Below are positions 44,838-55,545 of a stretch of 64,000 nucleotides of DNA, piece by piece (position 1 is the stretch's first letter; the number at the start of each line of letters is the position of its first letter). Source of the stretch: an uncultured Roseovarius sp. (GTDB lineage Bacteria > Pseudomonadota > Alphaproteobacteria > Rhodobacterales > Rhodobacteraceae); assembly GCA_947497295.1 (NCBI GenBank), contig CANMFU010000004.1:89916-153915 (forward strand). The letters are read 5' to 3'. The position numbers were made by a program, and so were the translations under genes. The notes beneath the pieces were generated by a model, which worked only from the letters and a program-made list of their open reading frames with translations, did not search any database and was not told the origin of the DNA.

Positions 44838-47800
44838 CTAGACTTGCCCGCCCACTCCTTTGAACTTTTCGACGAACGTTGAAATCTTTTCAAAGACGGT
44901 CGTCTTCTTGGTCCGAAACTGCGGATTTAGCGGGCTCATTTTCGGGAGTATAGCATTTAGGTCAGCGCCGTTTTCACTTGCAAATTCGCGTTTTATGGAA
45001 GCCGAAATATAACGCTTCGCAGCGTCAGAGTTTAGATCTTCTGACTTGATAAGCTCCTCGACTTCCTTGCGTTGTTCAGCCTGAGCAAACGAAAAAAATG
45101 CGTCAATCACACCAGCTTTGTCATCAATCTGGTCAAGATCAGTCTGATTAATGAAGTCCACTATCAGACTCTCTTTTGCTCGATTACCAAGACTACCGCG
45201 AATGACGCGGCGAGCATCGTCAATCAGATCCCCCTTGCTCTTCACCTTCTTATTTTTGTCGAAGATTAGCTCGAGGATGTAGTCGAGGTTGATCTCCTGC
45301 GATTTGAGAAGGTCCACCTCAAAGACTACGTCATCCCACTCGATATTGCTCTGTTCTTGCTCAGCCGACGACTTTGCCCGGCGCAGCCAATCGCGAATAT
45401 CATTGTACGTCGATCTATAGTCTTGAATTGCTCTGTCGGAAGGCAGGTCTATTGCCTCCAAGTCACGAAGGTCATCGTCGCTCAAGTAGTGCTTTTGCTT
45501 GAACTCCTCGACGGCATAAGGGTCTGTTGGGTCCAGCCCCTGATAGGCATTCAATGCAGTGAACTCATCGTAGTTCCGAAGGACATTCTCTATCCTCAGA
45601 TACTCACCAAAGAGCTTTGCAAACTCCTTCTTGTCTTCTTCTTTGACAATCTCGTCCGGCTTGGGAAAGCGTTCGCTTAACTCGTTCAGAACATCGATGA
45701 ACCCGCGACGCGCAGTACCTGTTTCCTGATCGGCGAAACCATTCATGTATTCGTCGTAGCTCTTCTCCAGCACGACGTTCTTTGTGTTCTTGTCACCAAA
45801 CAACGTAATCGCATCAACGGTGGCTTGCTCCAAGTCCCTGAACGCTACGATATTGCCAAATGTCTTCGTCGCATCGAAGATTCGGTTGGTCCTGGAGAAC
45901 GCCTGCATCAAGCCATGGTAGCGGAGGTTTTTGTCGACGAACAATGTATTGAGCGTCGGAGCGTCAAAGCCAGTAAGGAACATGCCGACGACAATGAGTA
46001 GGTCGATATCCCTCGAGCGAACCCGGCTGGCGAGGTCGCGATAATAGTTCTGAAAACCGCTACTATCGACACTAAAATTCGTCTTAAAGAATCCATTATA
46101 GTCATCGACTGCCGCGCTTAAAAATTCCTTCGCGCTGCTATTCATCGCTGACACATCAAAGCTCTCGTCCTGAATGTCCCCGATCGCATCTTGCTCTTCG
46201 TTGGCTGCAAACGAGAAGATCGTCGCGATCTTGAGCGGCTTTTCACTGTCTACTTGCAGAGCGTTTAAGGTTTCATAGTAGAGCTTTGCCGCATCCACAC
46301 TGCTGACGGCAAACATGGCGTTGAACCCATTGCTCCCCGCCTGCGTCCTGTGGGTTTTTTGACGGAAGTTGTTCAGTATATACTGCGAAACTTCTCGAAT
46401 GCGTTCAGGATGCAGAAGCGCTTGCTTGTTTTCGGCGGCGCTAAGTTTCTTTTCGTCTTGCTCGGTTTCAATGGCTTTGAACTGGGGACGAACATCGTTG
46501 TAGTCGACCTTGAACTTCAGAACCTTTTCGTCGCGGATGGCGTCAGTGATCACATACGAATGCAACTCACGCCCAAACACGCTTGCAGTCGTTTCAGCCC
46601 CTAGTGCATTCTCAGGAAAGATCGGCGTTCCGGTGAAACCAAACTGATAAAATCGCTTGAACTTCTTCTTCAGATTCTTCTGTGCCTCACCAAACTGACT
46701 GCGATGGCATTCGTCAAAAATGAAGACCACCTGCTGATCATACACCGGCAGATCACCCTCTGATTTCATCAGGTTATTCAGCTTCTGGATTGTCGTGACA
46801 ATGATTTTGTTATCGTCTTTACCCAAGTTGCGCTTCAACCCGGCCGTACTGTCAGAGCCGTTAACGCTGTCAGGGGAAAATCGCTGGTATTCCTTCATCG
46901 TCTGGTAGTCGAGATCCTTACGGTCCACGACGAAGAAGACCTTGTCGATAAATCCCAGCTCAGTCGCTAACCGCGCAGCCTTAAAACTCGTCAGCGTCTT
47001 GCCAGAGCCAGTGGTGTGCCAGATGAAGCCACCACTCTCTGGTTTTCTCCAGTTTTTGGCCTCAAATGAGCTTTTGATCTTCCACAGAATGCGTTCTGTC
47101 GCAGCAATCTGGTAAGGCCGCATGACAAGCAGGGTGTCACTGACATCGAAAACCGAATACTGCAGTAAAACGTTCAGCAGTGTGCGCTTCTGAAGGAAAG
47201 TCGCGGTGAAATCCTTCAGATCCTTGATCAAGCTATTGTCGGACTTCGCCCAGTTCATGGTGAAGTCAAAGCTGTTCTTGTTGCGCTTTGTCGTGTTGGC
47301 GAAATACCGGGTATCTGTGCCGTTCGAAATCACGAAGAGCTGCAGGAACTTAAACAGGGAATTTTCGTTGTTAAAGCTCTCTTTGCTATACCGATGGATC
47401 TGATTGAACGCCTCTCGGATCGCCACGCCGCGCCTTTTCAGCTCGATTTGCACCAAAGGCAAACCATTGACCAAGATCGTCACGTCATAGCGATTAGAAT
47501 GGGAGCCCACTTGCTCGAACTGCTTGATTACCTGCAGTTTGTTGCGTGCCTTGTTCTTTTTGTCGACCAGGTAGATGTTCTGGATGCGACCATCGTCAAA
47601 GACGAAATCGTGGATGTAGTTGTCATGGATTTTGCGGGTTTTTTCGACGATGCTGTCGCTGGGTTTGTCTAGGTAAGTTTCGGCAAAACGCTTCCATTCA
47701 TCAGCCGAAAATTTGACGTTGTTCAGCTCTTCCAGCTGTACCCGAACGTTGGCGAGCATGGCCCCAGGTGTCGTAAGGGCCGACAGGAATTCATAGCCAA

Positions 47801-47948
47801 GACTGACCAGATCCTGAACCAACTCGCGTTCCAGATCATCTTCGCTCTGGTACCGATCAGCGGCGTCCCACTCTTTGGTGTACTTGTCGAGGACGATGAA
47901 ATTCTTAGTTTCCGCGATGGTTTTCGTCTGCTCAACCATTTTGCTCAT
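44838..47948 (-). CDS. hsdR: Type I restriction endonuclease HsdR (type IC)
   Basis: HsdR (1036 residues) is the motor and nuclease subunit. A PD-ExK nuclease motif lies near residue 150-170 ([19 protein letters not shown]), then Walker [10 protein letters not shown] near residue 310, DECHRSQFG near 410, helicase motifs [19 protein letters not shown] and FSRTNR, and a C-terminal assembly domain. The length matches the EcoR124-type subunit. It starts 17 bp before the prrC stop. With hsdM, hsdS and prrC it reproduces the order of the Escherichia coli prr locus. Confidence 0.95.
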   Translation of the reverse strand: MSKMVEQTKTIAETKNFIVLDKYTKEWDAADRYQSEDDLERELVQDLVSLGYEFLSALTTPGAMLANVRVQLEELNNVKFSADEWKRFAETYLDKPSDSIVEKTRKIHDNYIHDFVFDDGRIQNIYLVDKKNKARNKLQVIKQFEQVGSHSNRYDVTILVNGLPLVQIELKRRGVAIREAFNQIHRYSKESFNNENSLFKFLQLFVISNGTDTRYFANTTKRNKNSFDFTMNWAKSDNSLIKDLKDFTATFLQKRTLLNVLLQYSVFDVSDTLLVMRPYQIAATERILWKIKSSFEAKNWRKPESGGFIWHTTGSGKTLTSFKAARLATELGFIDKVFFVVDRKDLDYQTMKEYQRFSPDSVNGSDSTAGLKRNLGKDDNKIIVTTIQKLNNLMKSEGDLPVYDQQVVFIFDECHRSQFGEAQKNLKKKFKRFYQFGFTGTPIFPENALGAETTASVFGRELHSYVITDAIRDEKVLKFKVDYNDVRPQFKAIETEQDEKKLSAAENKQALLHPERIREVSQYILNNFRQKTHRTQAGSNGFNAMFAVSSVDAAKLYYETLNALQVDSEKPLKIATIFSFAANEEQDAIGDIQDESFDVSAMNSSAKEFLSAAVDDYNGFFKTNFSVDSSGFQNYYRDLASRVRSRDIDLLIVVGMFLTGFDAPTLNTLFVDKNLRYHGLMQAFSRTNRIFDATKTFGNIVAFRDLEQATVDAITLFGDKNTKNVVLEKSYDEYMNGFADQETGTARRGFIDVLNELSERFPKPDEIVKEEDKKEFAKLFGEYLRIENVLRNYDEFTALNAYQGLDPTDPYAVEEFKQKHYLSDDDLRDLEAIDLPSDRAIQDYRSTYNDIRDWLRRAKSSAEQEQSNIEWDDVVFEVDLLKSQEINLDYILELIFDKNKKVKSKGDLIDDARRVIRGSLGNRAKESLIVDFINQTDLDQIDDKAGVIDAFFSFAQAEQRKEVEELIKSEDLNSDAAKRYISASIKREFASENGADLNAILPKMSPLNPQFRTKKTTVFEKISTFVEKFKGVGGQV

Positions 47949-49128
47949 CCTGTTGCCAATAGGCGTAATTGTTCACCAGGTTATCCAATAAGAGCTTCAC
48001 AGTGTTTTTCTCGGCAGGCGAAGGATCCCGGACCTGCTCATTCGAAAGCGCTGAGTGGGTGAAAGTATTGATTGCCCTTACGTAGGCATCTTTACTGCCG
48101 TCCACCGTGTCAAGCAGATCGCTCCACCTTGCATAGCCCAGGAACCCGGCTGTTTTCTCATAAAGGTTCCGAAGCAGCGTAAAATGGTATCGCTCGACAG
48201 CGTTGCCAGCGATCGCCTCTTCCAACACCTTCTTCAAATGCAAATGATAGGAAAAACTCTTGTTCGCATCGCCGTACTTGACGTTCAGATTGAAGGTCCC
48301 ATCTTCCATCCGCTCAAGCAGATAGCACCCTTCTTTCTTACCCTGCTTTCTTAGGTCAAGCTCGTTGTGCAGAACGTTGTAGAACAATGGACTGTGGGTC
48401 GTGACGACAAATTTCAGTTGCTGCGGCGCAGCTTTGATCAGGTTCGCTAGGTTCACCGCCAATTCGATCAAGTGGTTTTCATCAAGCGAGCTGACTGGGT
48501 CATCAACAAAAACGTACTGCAGCACATTGAACTGATCTGTTGGTCGATCGCCGACCTCGGCAATGCTCAGAACCGAAACCACTTCTTCAAGGAGGGTGAA
48601 GAAGATGCTCCAGATGAAATTGCTTTCTTCACCCTTGGATATCTTGAAGTTACCGGTTTCCTCATCCCCACCGGCTTCAACGGAGAATGTGACTTCAGAA
48701 TTGGCCTTGATCACGATCTCTTTGTCTTGCCCAAGCTCATCCTTGGTTTGAACGGTATATTCTTGGTTGAAAGTGGGTGTCAGCTTGTCATTGGCATATC
48801 GCTGAAAATTTCTAGTGATATTTGGCTCTTGCCCTTGCTCGGTCAAGATCCATTCAGTGAACGTATTCGGCTGGATCACCAATTTGGCATCGCCGTCACC
48901 CTGCAGGTCATTGTTCCAATAAAACAGGTCCTCGGTGAAGGCGTTGTAGTACAGAATTTTTTCGCGCGAGAGCTCGCTTTCCTGACCGTCTTCAGTCTTG
49001 TGAGCGATTAGGTCCTTTAAGGTACGGGACAGCCGAGTTTTACCAGTGCCGTTGAAGGCGTAGATCAACTGCACCTTCTTATCGGCTGCATGCAGCTGTT
49101 GTGCGATCTCCTCGAGGGTCTGGCTCAT
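47932..49128 (-). CDS. prrC: Anticodon nuclease PrrC
   Basis: PrrC is a latent tRNA-Lys anticodon nuclease held inactive by its companion type IC restriction complex and released when a phage inhibits restriction. The 398-residue protein has Walker [13 protein letters not shown] at residues 23-34, [14 protein letters not shown] (58-71), the signature [10 protein letters not shown] (164-173), Walker [17 protein letters not shown] (204-219) and the H-loop THSPLFYN. The C-terminal ribonuclease residues known from E. coli, Arg320, Glu324 and a histidine near 356, are present as Arg320, Glu324 and His358. It sits between hsdS and hsdR, as in E. coli. Confidence 0.95.
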   Translation of the reverse strand: MSQTLEEIAQQLHAADKKVQLIYAFNGTGKTRLSRTLKDLIAHKTEDGQESELSREKILYYNAFTEDLFYWNNDLQGDGDAKLVIQPNTFTEWILTEQGQEPNITRNFQRYANDKLTPTFNQEYTVQTKDELGQDKEIVIKANSEVTFSVEAGGDEETGNFKISKGEESNFIWSIFFTLLEEVVSVLSIAEVGDRPTDQFNVLQYVFVDDPVSSLDENHLIELAVNLANLIKAAPQQLKFVVTTHSPLFYNVLHNELDLRKQGKKEGCYLLERMEDGTFNLNVKYGDANKSFSYHLHLKKVLEEAIAGNAVERYHFTLLRNLYEKTAGFLGYARWSDLLDTVDGSKDAYVRAINTFTHSALSNEQVRDPSPAEKNTVKLLLDNLVNNYAYWQQDEQNG

Positions 49129-50406
49129 TTACGCGGCCTCCTCAGATTTGGGGAAGCTCAAGAGCAGGTCGCGGTAGTGTTCGTATTGCTGCTGACGCAA
49201 CTTGATCTCACGCGGCAGGCCTTCGCTCAGCGAAGCGGTCAGCGTGTTGAACTTGTCGAGGATGTTGACGACGCGGTCTTGCTCTTCGGCAGAGGGAACA
49301 GGGATCAATATCTTGGCGAGGTTGTCGGCATTAACGCGTCTGACCTTTGCGCCGGTAATGTGAATCCGTTTTTGTTTTTGAAACTGCTCCGTTTGGAAGA
49401 AGTAGGCGACAAATTTGGGGTTTAACTTGTGCGAGTAGAAGCATGCGTCGCTGCTAACCGCGATATCCTCATCGCCAAGCCAAGCCACGGCCTTGCAGAC
49501 GTCTTCATCGTTTTCGCTCGTAGTCGCAATAACTAAATCGCCCGGTTTTGCCATGCGAGCTTTCTTCGCAAACTCTTCTGAAACAAAGCTTTTCGTTGTA
49601 TGGGCATAGGTCCCGTAGTGGGTGTAAATCTGACCGTAGTGAATGCAGCCTACTCCAGACTCTGCGAAGTCTTTCTTCTGAAGGCCGCCGCCGCGCGTGA
49701 AGGCTCCAACCCGCTCATCACCCATGGGCAAATGCTCAACATCTTTGCCCCCATAGTCCAGCAATTGCTCTCGATAGTAGTTGTGTTGCTGCTTGCGGGC
49801 TTTAAGCTCGGCTGTCAGCTCGGCTGTCAGCTCGGCTGTCAGCTCGGTGAAACTGTCCAAAATCCGAACAATCTCCGCTTGGATCGAACGTGATTTCTTT
49901 GTGTTCTTGGGGCATGGTATAGGTATCAGGACCTTTGCCAAATCCTTGGCAGAAACATCAATTACCTTTGCCCCCTTTGCGTATTTGCGCTTTTCTTGCT
50001 CGAAAGCAGGCGTTTGAGTAAAATAAGCAAAATACTTCCCCAACACCGACCTGTTGGGCTTGAAGATTGTTGCGTGCCCGCCGGTTACGGCCTGTTCTTG
50101 ACCAAAATAGACCAGGGGCGTTCCTACATCTTCGAAGTTTTCGCTTGTATTGGTAATCACGACATCGCCCGTATCCACTTTTTTTAGGCTTGCAGCGGTC
50201 TCTGGCGAAACAAACGAGATGGTTTCCTCAGTTGAAAGCCCATAAAAAGTATAGATCTGGCCGTAGTGGATCGCGGGCACACCAGTTTCAGTGAAGTCAG
50301 ACTTCGGCAGACCGTTTCCACGGATCAAGTCACCAAGTTCACCCAAAGGAGTCCAGATTACAGCAGCTTCATCCAGCAGCCTTTCCAGAGAACCCAACTT
50401 GCTCAT
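49129..50406 (-). CDS. hsdS: Type I specificity subunit HsdS (type IC)
   Basis: The 425-residue protein has two target-recognition domains, each ending in a conserved [12 protein letters not shown] or [12 protein letters not shown] stretch, and a central spacer with three tandem Thr-Ala-Glu-Leu units (residues 190-201). TAEL repeats are the hallmark of EcoR124-type HsdS, where repeat number sets the distance between the two half-sites. The start overlaps the hsdM stop (ATGA), and the stop touches the prrC start. The recognition sequence cannot be read from the protein. Confidence 0.95.
   Translation of the reverse strand: MSKLGSLERLLDEAAVIWTPLGELGDLIRGNGLPKSDFTETGVPAIHYGQIYTFYGLSTEETISFVSPETAASLKKVDTGDVVITNTSENFEDVGTPLVYFGQEQAVTGGHATIFKPNRSVLGKYFAYFTQTPAFEQEKRKYAKGAKVIDVSAKDLAKVLIPIPCPKNTKKSRSIQAEIVRILDSFTELTAELTAELTAELKARKQQHNYYREQLLDYGGKDVEHLPMGDERVGAFTRGGGLQKKDFAESGVGCIHYGQIYTHYGTYAHTTKSFVSEEFAKKARMAKPGDLVIATTSENDEDVCKAVAWLGDEDIAVSSDACFYSHKLNPKFVAYFFQTEQFQKQKRIHITGAKVRRVNADNLAKILIPVPSAEEQDRVVNILDKFNTLTASLSEGLPREIKLRQQQYEHYRDLLLSFPKSEEAA
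49805..49840 (-). repeat. 12-bp tandem repeat encoding TAEL in hsdS
   Basis: The plus-strand unit AGCTCGGCTGTC occurs three times in perfect tandem, followed by a diverged copy. Each unit adds Thr-Ala-Glu-Leu to the HsdS spacer, so unit gain or loss stays in frame and would change the specificity. Confidence 0.92.
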
Positions 50407-51947
50407 GCCTCGATCTCCGCGACAATGGCGTCGATGTCTGAGCGCAGCTCGTCAATCCTGGCGACCGTGGACACTATTTTCGAATTTAGCTCTTTGATGT
50501 CAACAACTTCGCGGGTGTCTTTGGGCTCCACGTACGCGCTGACGGACAGGTTGTATTCAGCGTCAGCAATCTTGCCATAGCTCACCGTTTCCGCAAGGTG
50601 GGGCACGTTTTCCTTGCTGTCGAACATCCTCATGATCTCGGCAATGTGCCGGTCATCCATGATGTTGATGTTCACGCCCTTACGGAAGAAACCCTCACCA
50701 GTCGCATCGATAAACTGAACGGCGGTGTCTGTCTTATTCTTGGCCAGCACCAAAATAGTTACCGCAATGGTCGTCCCGAAGAACAAGTTTGGTGCGAGTG
50801 CGATTACCGATTCAATATAGTTGTTGTCGACCAGATACTTGCGAATCTTCTGCTCCGCGCCGCCGCGGTAGAAGATACCAGGGAAGCAAACGATCGCGGC
50901 CCGACCCTTGGCCGACAAGTAGTGCAGCGCATGAAGGACAAAGGCAAAATCGGCCTTCGACTTCGGGGCCAGCACACCAGCCGGGGCGAAGCGTTCATCG
51001 TTGATCAGCGTCGGGTCATCCGCGCCCTTCCATTTCACCGAATACGGCGGGTTCGACACGATGGCGTCAAAGGGTTTGTCATCGCCGAAATGCGGGTCTT
51101 CCAGCGTGTTGCCATGCTGGATGTTGAACTTGTCGTAGTTGATGTTGTGCAGGAACATGTTCATGCGGGCGAGGTTGTAGGTCGTGTAGTTGATCTCCTG
51201 CCCGAAGAAGCCGTCTTCGATGATGTGTTTGTCGAACTCATCCTTGGCCTGCAGAAGCAGCGACCCAGACCCCGCCGCCGGATCATAGATCTTGTTGACG
51301 CTCTTTTGCTTGTGCAAGGCCAGCTTCGCGATCAACTTGGAAACATGGGTGGGCGTGAAGAACTCACCGCCTGATTTGCCCGCGTTGGCCGCGTAGTTCG
51401 AGATAAGGAACTCATAGGCATCGCCGAATAGGTCGCCTTCGTTCTCGTCGAATTTCAAGTTCACGCTTTCCACGCCCTTTAGGACTTCCGTAAGACGTTC
51501 GTTCTTTTGCTTAACCGTGTTGCCAAGGCGGTTGCTGGTGGTGTCGAAGTCAGCGAAGAGGCCGATGAGGTCCTGTTCGGACGGATAGCCGCTGGCAGAA
51601 GCCTCGATCGCCGAAAAAATTTCAGCCAATTCGGTATTCAAGCTGTCGTTCTTGCTCGCGGTTTTGACGACGTTTTCAAAGAGCTGGCTGGGATAGATAA
51701 AGTATCCCTTGGTCTTGATCGCATCGACCTTAGCTTCATCTGGGATATCGGCATCAGACATACCTGCATAATTGATGCTCTCGTCACCACCTTCGATGTA
51801 TTTGGTGAAGTTCTCGCTGATGAAGCGATAGAACAATGCGCCCAAGACGAATTGCTTGAAGTCCCAGCCGTCTACTGCGCCTCGCACTCTGTTTGCAATT
51901 TGCCAGATTTCCCGGCGCAACGCTTCAGCCTGTTGCTGACCTGTCAT
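50403..51947 (-). CDS. hsdM: Type I DNA methyltransferase HsdM
   Basis: The 514-residue modification subunit has an N-terminal helical domain ([29 protein letters not shown]), the SAM-binding motif [14 protein letters not shown] near residue 225 and the catalytic SNPPYSVKW near residue 300, making it an N6-adenine methyltransferase. It overlaps hsdS at its 3' end and the small HTH gene at its 5' end, both by 4 bp, so the operon is tightly coupled. Confidence 0.95.
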   Translation of the reverse strand: MTGQQQAEALRREIWQIANRVRGAVDGWDFKQFVLGALFYRFISENFTKYIEGGDESINYAGMSDADIPDEAKVDAIKTKGYFIYPSQLFENVVKTASKNDSLNTELAEIFSAIEASASGYPSEQDLIGLFADFDTTSNRLGNTVKQKNERLTEVLKGVESVNLKFDENEGDLFGDAYEFLISNYAANAGKSGGEFFTPTHVSKLIAKLALHKQKSVNKIYDPAAGSGSLLLQAKDEFDKHIIEDGFFGQEINYTTYNLARMNMFLHNINYDKFNIQHGNTLEDPHFGDDKPFDAIVSNPPYSVKWKGADDPTLINDERFAPAGVLAPKSKADFAFVLHALHYLSAKGRAAIVCFPGIFYRGGAEQKIRKYLVDNNYIESVIALAPNLFFGTTIAVTILVLAKNKTDTAVQFIDATGEGFFRKGVNINIMDDRHIAEIMRMFDSKENVPHLAETVSYGKIADAEYNLSVSAYVEPKDTREVVDIKELNSKIVSTVARIDELRSDIDAIVAEIEA

Positions 51948-52138
51948 TTTTGCTCCCCTTCTCGTTTTTGTTCCTGCTCAGCAATCCAGCGATCGATCTC
52001 GCTTTTGCGAAACCGCCACGCGCTTCCCACCTTGAAACCGGGAACCTTCCCCTCAGAAGCAAACCGATAGGCCGTTTTCTCAGCGATTTTGAGATACTCA
52101 GCGAGCTCTCTCACGGTCAAAATGTCTTCATTTTGCAT
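51944..52138 (-). CDS. Excisionase-like HTH protein leading the hsd operon
   Basis: The 64-residue protein reads [38 protein letters not shown] and then [12 protein letters not shown], a classic helix-turn-helix of the excisionase/MerR-like group. It is the first gene of the hsdM-hsdS-prrC-hsdR operon and overlaps hsdM by 4 bp. A regulatory role on the operon is likely by position: such a protein could delay restriction until modification is established, or couple it to prophage state. This is inference. Confidence 0.8.
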   Translation of the reverse strand: MQNEDILTVRELAEYLKIAEKTAYRFASEGKVPGFKVGSAWRFRKSEIDRWIAEQEQKREGEQK

Positions 52139-52171
52139 TTCGAAAATGTCCTCTCTGAGGGATTTGTGTTG

Positions 52172-52200
52172 AAACTAGTAGACACTGGTAGAATGAACAA
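52172..52200 (-). promoter_or_regulatory. Candidate promoter of the hsd operon
   Basis: On the minus strand TTGTTC (52200-52195) and TAGTTT (52177-52172) are 17 bp apart, 34 bp upstream of the HTH start. The spacer contains two TAG-centred half-sites (TACCAGTGTCTACTAG) that could form an operator. Confidence 0.4.
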
Positions 52201-52786
52201 GGTTGGTTTTCCGCTAACTTATGCCTGCAGCCTTACAGTTCACGCTCCCTGTAGTGGCAGGTCGGACCTCAACCATAGCTTTGAGAGGGAACACCGAGGC
52301 CCGCATGAAGCGCTTGTTATTGATGCGATCGCATCTGCAGCGAATTTACACTTCCCGCCACCCAAAATCGGGCGGGTGGGCTATGGATTGACAGCGGCCG
52401 CTCGGCGGAAACACACGATCGGCAGCTGATGGTTAGGTCCGTCGTTCCCCCCGCCATGGTTCCTCCCCGCCCTCGATCGTATACGGGGGGGCGCAGCGCG
52501 GCATTTCGCTAGCGACTGGCTTCTTCACCGGGGAATCCAGGCGGAAGCCACCTCGGCGATAACGCGAAATAAAGTCACGATATTACAGCGCCTTACGTTG
52601 GTTGGCCCGGCTCTCAGGGTGGATTTTACTATTTCTGTCAAGAATCCACCCCGTGGAATCCAGGGAAGCCACTTGGACCAGAAGCCAAGCTTCGGAAGCC
52701 ACCCCTCCGCGAAGCCATTGAATCCGCCCGAGATTTTCGTTTGACAAAGCTGCCCCCCTTGACCTACCTATTGATCATCGAAGAAT
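52201..52786. other. Intergenic region between the hsd operon and the methyltransferase genes
   Basis: No gene is supported. Between 52530 and 52730 there are repeated short strings of the type GGAATCCAGG and GGAAGCCAC (near 52540, 52652, 52666 and 52698), often adjacent to each other. The stretch lies at the border between the defence block and the phage late region and may contain an insertion scar. Confidence 0.5.
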
Positions 52787-52821
52787 AGCGCCCGGAGAAC
52801 CCCCCTCTCGGGCGCTTTCGT
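52787..52821 (+). terminator. Rho-independent terminator
   Basis: AGCGCCCG pairs with CGGGCGCT across a 14-base loop and is followed by TTCGTTTTT. In plus orientation it would end transcripts arriving from the left, perhaps the original early phage transcript that the defence block now interrupts. Confidence 0.75.
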
Positions 52822-52912
52822 TTTTCTCCACATCGCGGATCCCGATTCTGCCGCTGCCGGTCTTGGCCGCGCACATCGGCCTGCCCGCCCATCGCCAAAT
52901 GAGAACCACCCC

Positions 52913-54175
52913 ATGGACCTTGTCTTCGCGCCAAGCGAGATTGAGACGTGGCCGATTGATCGGCTGCGCCCCTATGCCCGCAATGCCAAGATGCACGGTG
53001 ACGACCAGGTGGCCAAGATCGCGGCCAGCATGGCGAAGTTCGGCTGGACAGTGCCCTGCATGGTGGCCGACGATGGCGAGCTGATTGCCGGACATGGGCG
53101 GGTGCTGGCGGCCACGATGCTCGGGCTGACCGACGTACCTGTGATCCGGCTCGGCCACCTCGACGAGGCCGAACGCCGGGCTTACCGCATCGCGGACAAT
53201 AAATTGACCGAGTTGGGCGAATGGGACGAGGCCATGCTGCGCGATGAGATCGCGGGGCTGCTGGCCGAGGATTTCGACCTGTCGCTGCTCGGGATCACCG
53301 ACGAGGATCTGGATGCGCTGCTGCGTGATCCGGATGCGCTGGGCGACGACGGGCCGGTGGAGGGCGAGGACGACATTCCCGAACATCCGGTCACGCCAGT
53401 GTCGGTACCGGGCGACCTCTGGCAGCTGGGATCGCACCGGTTGATCTGCGGTGACAGTACGTCCGCCGATGTGGTCGAGCGGCTGCTGGGCGATGTAAAG
53501 CCGCTGCTGATGGTCACCGATCCGCCCTATGGCGTGGAATATGACCCGTCCTGGCGCAATCAGGCGGGCGCGGCCAAGACCAAACGCACCGGCAAGGTGC
53601 TGAACGACGACCGGGCCGATTGGCACGAGGCTTGGGCGCTGTTCCCCGGCGATGTCGCCTATGTCTGGCACGGCGCGCTGCACGCTGCGACCGTGGCCGA
53701 AAGCCTCGTCGCGGCCGGTTTCGCCGTGCGGTCGCAGATCATCTGGGCCAAAGATCGGCTTGTATTGAGCCGAGGCGATTACCACTGGCAGCACGAACCT
53801 TGCTGGTATGCCGTGAAGAAGACCGGCAAGGGCCACTGGGCAGGCGACCGCAAGCAAACGACGCTCTGGCACATCTCGGGCAAGGACCAGGACGCCGCCA
53901 CTGTTCACGGCACCCAGAAGCCGGTCGAATGCATGCGCCGCCCAATCCTGAACAATTCCAGCCCCGGTCAGGCGGTGTATGAACCCTTCATGGGCTCCGG
54001 CACGACTCTGATCGCGGCCGAGACCACCGGCCGGGTGTGTTTTGGGATCGAGTTGAACCCGGCTTACGTCGATGTAGCCATCGAGCGCTGGCAGCAGTTC
54101 ACCGGTGCCAATGCCGTGCTGGCGGAAACGGGCGAGACCTTCGCCGACCTGACGGCCATGAGGCTGGCTTCATGA
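52913..54175 (+). CDS. ParB-domain DNA methyltransferase, DPPY type
   Basis: The 420-residue protein joins an N-terminal ParB/sulfiredoxin-like domain (IDRLRPYARNAKMHGDDQVA, GELIAGHGRVLAA, RAYRIADNKLTELG; residues 15-110) to a beta-class DNA methyltransferase. The methyltransferase has DPPYGVEYDPSW near residue 202 and the SAM motif PFMGSGTTLIAAE near residue 360. DPPY usually indicates adenine-N6 methylation. Such fusions lie just upstream of terminase genes in many alphaproteobacterial prophages. It overlaps the next, homologous gene by 4 bp. Confidence 0.9.
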   Translation: MDLVFAPSEIETWPIDRLRPYARNAKMHGDDQVAKIAASMAKFGWTVPCMVADDGELIAGHGRVLAATMLGLTDVPVIRLGHLDEAERRAYRIADNKLTELGEWDEAMLRDEIAGLLAEDFDLSLLGITDEDLDALLRDPDALGDDGPVEGEDDIPEHPVTPVSVPGDLWQLGSHRLICGDSTSADVVERLLGDVKPLLMVTDPPYGVEYDPSWRNQAGAAKTKRTGKVLNDDRADWHEAWALFPGDVAYVWHGALHAATVAESLVAAGFAVRSQIIWAKDRLVLSRGDYHWQHEPCWYAVKKTGKGHWAGDRKQTTLWHISGKDQDAATVHGTQKPVECMRRPILNNSSPGQAVYEPFMGSGTTLIAAETTGRVCFGIELNPAYVDVAIERWQQFTGANAVLAETGETFADLTAMRLAS

Positions 54176-55545
54176 ACGCTCCAATCCTGCCGGGCCGGAT
54201 CGAGCACTGGCCGGTTGACCGGCTCCGCCCCTATGCCCGCAACGCCAAGACCCATGACGCTGACCAAGTGGCAAAGATCGCCGCCAGCATGGCCGAGTTC
54301 GGATGGACCGTCCCGGTGCTGGTGGCTGCCGATGGCGAGCTGATCGCCGGGCACGGCCGTGTCCTGGCTGCCGCCCAGCTCGGACTGTCCGAGGCCCCGG
54401 TAATCGTGTTGGGTCATCTGACCGAGGCGCAGCGCCGGGCGTATCGCATCGCCGACAACAAATTGACCGAACTGGGCGGCTGGGACGAGGCCCTGCTCTT
54501 GCAGGAATTGCAAGCCCTGCTGGCTGAGGACTTCGACCTCGGGCTGATCGGGATCCCCGAGGACGAACTGGACGCGCTACTGGCCGATGCCGACGACCAC
54601 CCGGCGATCTCCGACGATGCCGCCGACGCGATCCCCGAACCGCCCGCCGAACCGATCACCAAGTCGGGCGATATCTGGGCGCTGGGCAAGCACCGGCTGT
54701 GCTGCGGCGATGCCACCGATCCGGACGTCGTCGCCAGGCTGACGCAGGGCGAACAAGCGACGCTGATGTTCACCTCGCCACCCTATGCCCAGCAGCGCGA
54801 CTATGGCGCGGCCAAGGACAAGGTCGGCGATTGGGACGCATTGATGCAGGGCGTGTTCACAGCGGCCCCGGTCACGGACGACGTCCAGCTTCTGGTGAAC
54901 CTTGGCCTCGTGCACCGCGACGGCGAATGGATGCCCTATTGGGAAGGATGGGTGGAATGGATGCGCAGCTCTGGCTGGCGACGCTTTGGCTGGTATGTGT
55001 GGGATCAGGGCCCGGGTCTGCCGGGCGACTGGAACGGCCGCCTGGCCCCGTCGCACGAGTTCATTTTCCACTTCAACCACAGCTCACGCAAACCACACAA
55101 AACTGTCCCGTCCAAACACGCGGGTGTAACCCTCGGCGGCGGTGGGCTGCGCGGAGCCGACGGCACCGTTCACGCCAAGACCGGCACCGGCAACGCGATC
55201 CAAAGCCACCGCATCCCCGACAGCGTTTTCCGGATCATGCGCCACAAGGGAGGGCTGGGCGCGGCCGGATCGCATCCGGCGGTATTCCCTGTGGCGCTGG
55301 TCGAAGCAGTGCTGACTGCTTTCAGCGATCCGGGCGACCTGATCTATGAACCCTTCTGCGGCTCCGGCACCCAGTTGATCGCTGCCGAACGCGCTGGGCG
55401 AAGGTGTTTCGCGATGGAACTGGACCCGGTCTATTGCGATGTGGCCGTGCGGCGGTGGGAGATGGCGACGGGGCGGACGGCCAGTCGCGCCGCCGAACAG
55501 GACGAGGCTGAGAGCCCGGCTCCTCAAACGAGGAAGCGCGCATGA
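54172..55545 (+). CDS. ParB-domain DNA methyltransferase, SPPY type
   Basis: This 457-residue paralogue has almost the same ParB-like N-terminus as its upstream neighbour (VDRLRPYARNAKTHDADQVA, GELIAGHGRVLAA). Its catalytic domain is clearly different: SPPYAQQRDYG near residue 203 and PFCGSGTQLIAAERAG near 400. SPPY is more common in cytosine-N4 methyltransferases, so target base and site probably differ from the first copy. It starts in the ATGA overlap and overlaps the next small gene in the same way. Confidence 0.88.
   Translation: MNAPILPGRIEHWPVDRLRPYARNAKTHDADQVAKIAASMAEFGWTVPVLVAADGELIAGHGRVLAAAQLGLSEAPVIVLGHLTEAQRRAYRIADNKLTELGGWDEALLLQELQALLAEDFDLGLIGIPEDELDALLADADDHPAISDDAADAIPEPPAEPITKSGDIWALGKHRLCCGDATDPDVVARLTQGEQATLMFTSPPYAQQRDYGAAKDKVGDWDALMQGVFTAAPVTDDVQLLVNLGLVHRDGEWMPYWEGWVEWMRSSGWRRFGWYVWDQGPGLPGDWNGRLAPSHEFIFHFNHSSRKPHKTVPSKHAGVTLGGGGLRGADGTVHAKTGTGNAIQSHRIPDSVFRIMRHKGGLGAAGSHPAVFPVALVEAVLTAFSDPGDLIYEPFCGSGTQLIAAERAGRRCFAMELDPVYCDVAVRRWEMATGRTASRAAEQDEAESPAPQTRKRA

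Noticed and set aside
51893..52429. Plus-strand ORF antisense to the start of the hsd operon
   Set aside because: It is the shadow of hsdM and the HTH gene and continues into non-coding sequence; no initiation signals.
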